Shown here: positions 63,893 through 64,000 of the stretch, in pieces
How positions within the stretch are numbered: the stretch's first letter is position 1
Layout: each line of letters begins with the position of its first letter
Assembly (NCBI RefSeq): GCF_001426755.1
Contig: NZ_LMFJ01000001.1
Span: forward strand, 409,887-473,886
Direction: 5' to 3'
From: Aeromicrobium sp. Root495
Lineage (GTDB): Bacteria; Actinomycetota; Actinomycetes; Propionibacteriales; Nocardioidaceae
DNA: 64,000 nucleotides
Translations under genes and position numbers: made by a program
Notes under the pieces: generated by a model
Database searches by the model: none
Told to the model about the DNA's origin: nothing
What the model saw: only the letters and a program-made list of their open reading frames with translations

Positions 63893-64000
63893 CCCGGTGA
63901 CGCCTCGTTCCGGGGATTCCGTTGCCAGGTGGTGTGGCCGGGTGGTCTCCACTCGACGTGTCCGTCGGGTGCGATGTGGTGTTCCCAGTGGTGGTCGTGG
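63856..64000 (-). CDS. C-terminal end of a DUF222-type HNH endonuclease-like protein (partial)
   Basis: On the minus strand the frame entering at 63999 reads HDHHWEHHIAPDGHVEWRPP, then GHTTWQRNPRNEA, before a TAG at 63858-63856. His/Trp-rich sequence with PDGHVEW and a following PxG is characteristic of the end of DUF222/13E12-repeat HNH proteins, which are multicopy in many actinobacteria. Only 47 codons are inside the window, so the call rests on a short stretch. The 3' end overlaps the end of the DUF4245 gene by 37 bases on the opposite strand. Confidence 0.5.
   Translation of the reverse strand, partial: HDHHWEHHIAPDGHVEWRPPGHTTWQRNPRNEASPGQRGETTASDAT

Overview
The window is 64 kb of very GC-rich, densely packed actinobacterial chromosome. 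The lineage signals are a complete mce operon (two YrbE permeases plus six Mce proteins), a WhiB regulator, LytR-CpsA-Psr (LCP) cell-wall ligases, DUF3499, TIGR03089, DUF5719, DUF4245 and a DUF222-type HNH fragment at the right edge. Gene order follows blocks that, as I remember them, are also found in Mycobacterium: PH protein-purK-purE-fadE25; TIGR03089/LCP/whiB/DUF3499/manB; and hlyIII-uppS-phoH-fumC-glpX-DUF4245. The size and spacing fit a member of the Nocardioidaceae (Nocardioides or Aeromicrobium-like), but that assignment is an inference from content, not a database match. No tRNA, rRNA, CRISPR array or insertion sequence was found.

Layout. 1-11.7 kb: the distal half of the respiratory complex I operon (nuoG partial, nuoHIJKLMN, nearly all with 1-8 base overlaps), then a long-chain polyprenyl diphosphate synthase that probably makes the menaquinone tail, and a short-chain dehydrogenase. 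11.7-14.5 kb: an intergenic zone with three copies of a 20-base hairpin-forming repeat, a 42-residue secreted peptide gene, a LacI-type palindrome and a 789-residue secreted repeat protein. 14.5-15.5 kb: rarD. 15.6-23.9 kb: the mce lipid importer operon, preceded by a palindromic promoter region. 23.9-30.4 kb: PH membrane protein, class III adenylyl cyclase, purK, purE, malate:quinone oxidoreductase, an acyl-CoA dehydrogenase and an ABM-domain protein. 30.4-37.2 kb: cell-envelope polymer assembly, with three LCP ligases, a broken LD-carboxypeptidase and a TagGH/Wzm-Wzt-like exporter. 37.2-44.9 kb: TIGR03089, whiB, a large membrane glycosyltransferase, DUF5719, a zincin-like protein without its HExxH motif, DUF3499 and manB. 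44.9-47.8 kb: hlyIII, a cis-prenyltransferase and a PIN-PhoH ATPase. 47.9-53.4 kb: a sugar-type ABC importer whose ATPase has degenerate switch motifs, ending in a DUF2079 membrane protein. 53.4-56.6 kb: two unrelated fumarases side by side. 56.6-60.7 kb: three tightly coupled genes built round a 972-residue protein of unknown function. 60.7-64 kb: PaiB-like protein, alpha/beta hydrolase, glpX, DUF4245 and the HNH fragment.

Two things stand out. First, the 972-residue protein is followed by a lipoprotein that repeats both flanks of its C-terminal region but lacks the glycine-rich hydrophobic segment between them. This is my main candidate for an undescribed system. Second, more than a dozen genes at the head of transcription units have a -10-like hexamer about 7 bases upstream of the start codon and no ribosome binding site. 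That is the signature of leaderless mRNAs, and in one case it gives a bidirectional promoter with overlapping -10 boxes. The LD-carboxypeptidase carries an in-frame TGA at a position I recall as Trp in the family, ahead of the catalytic His.
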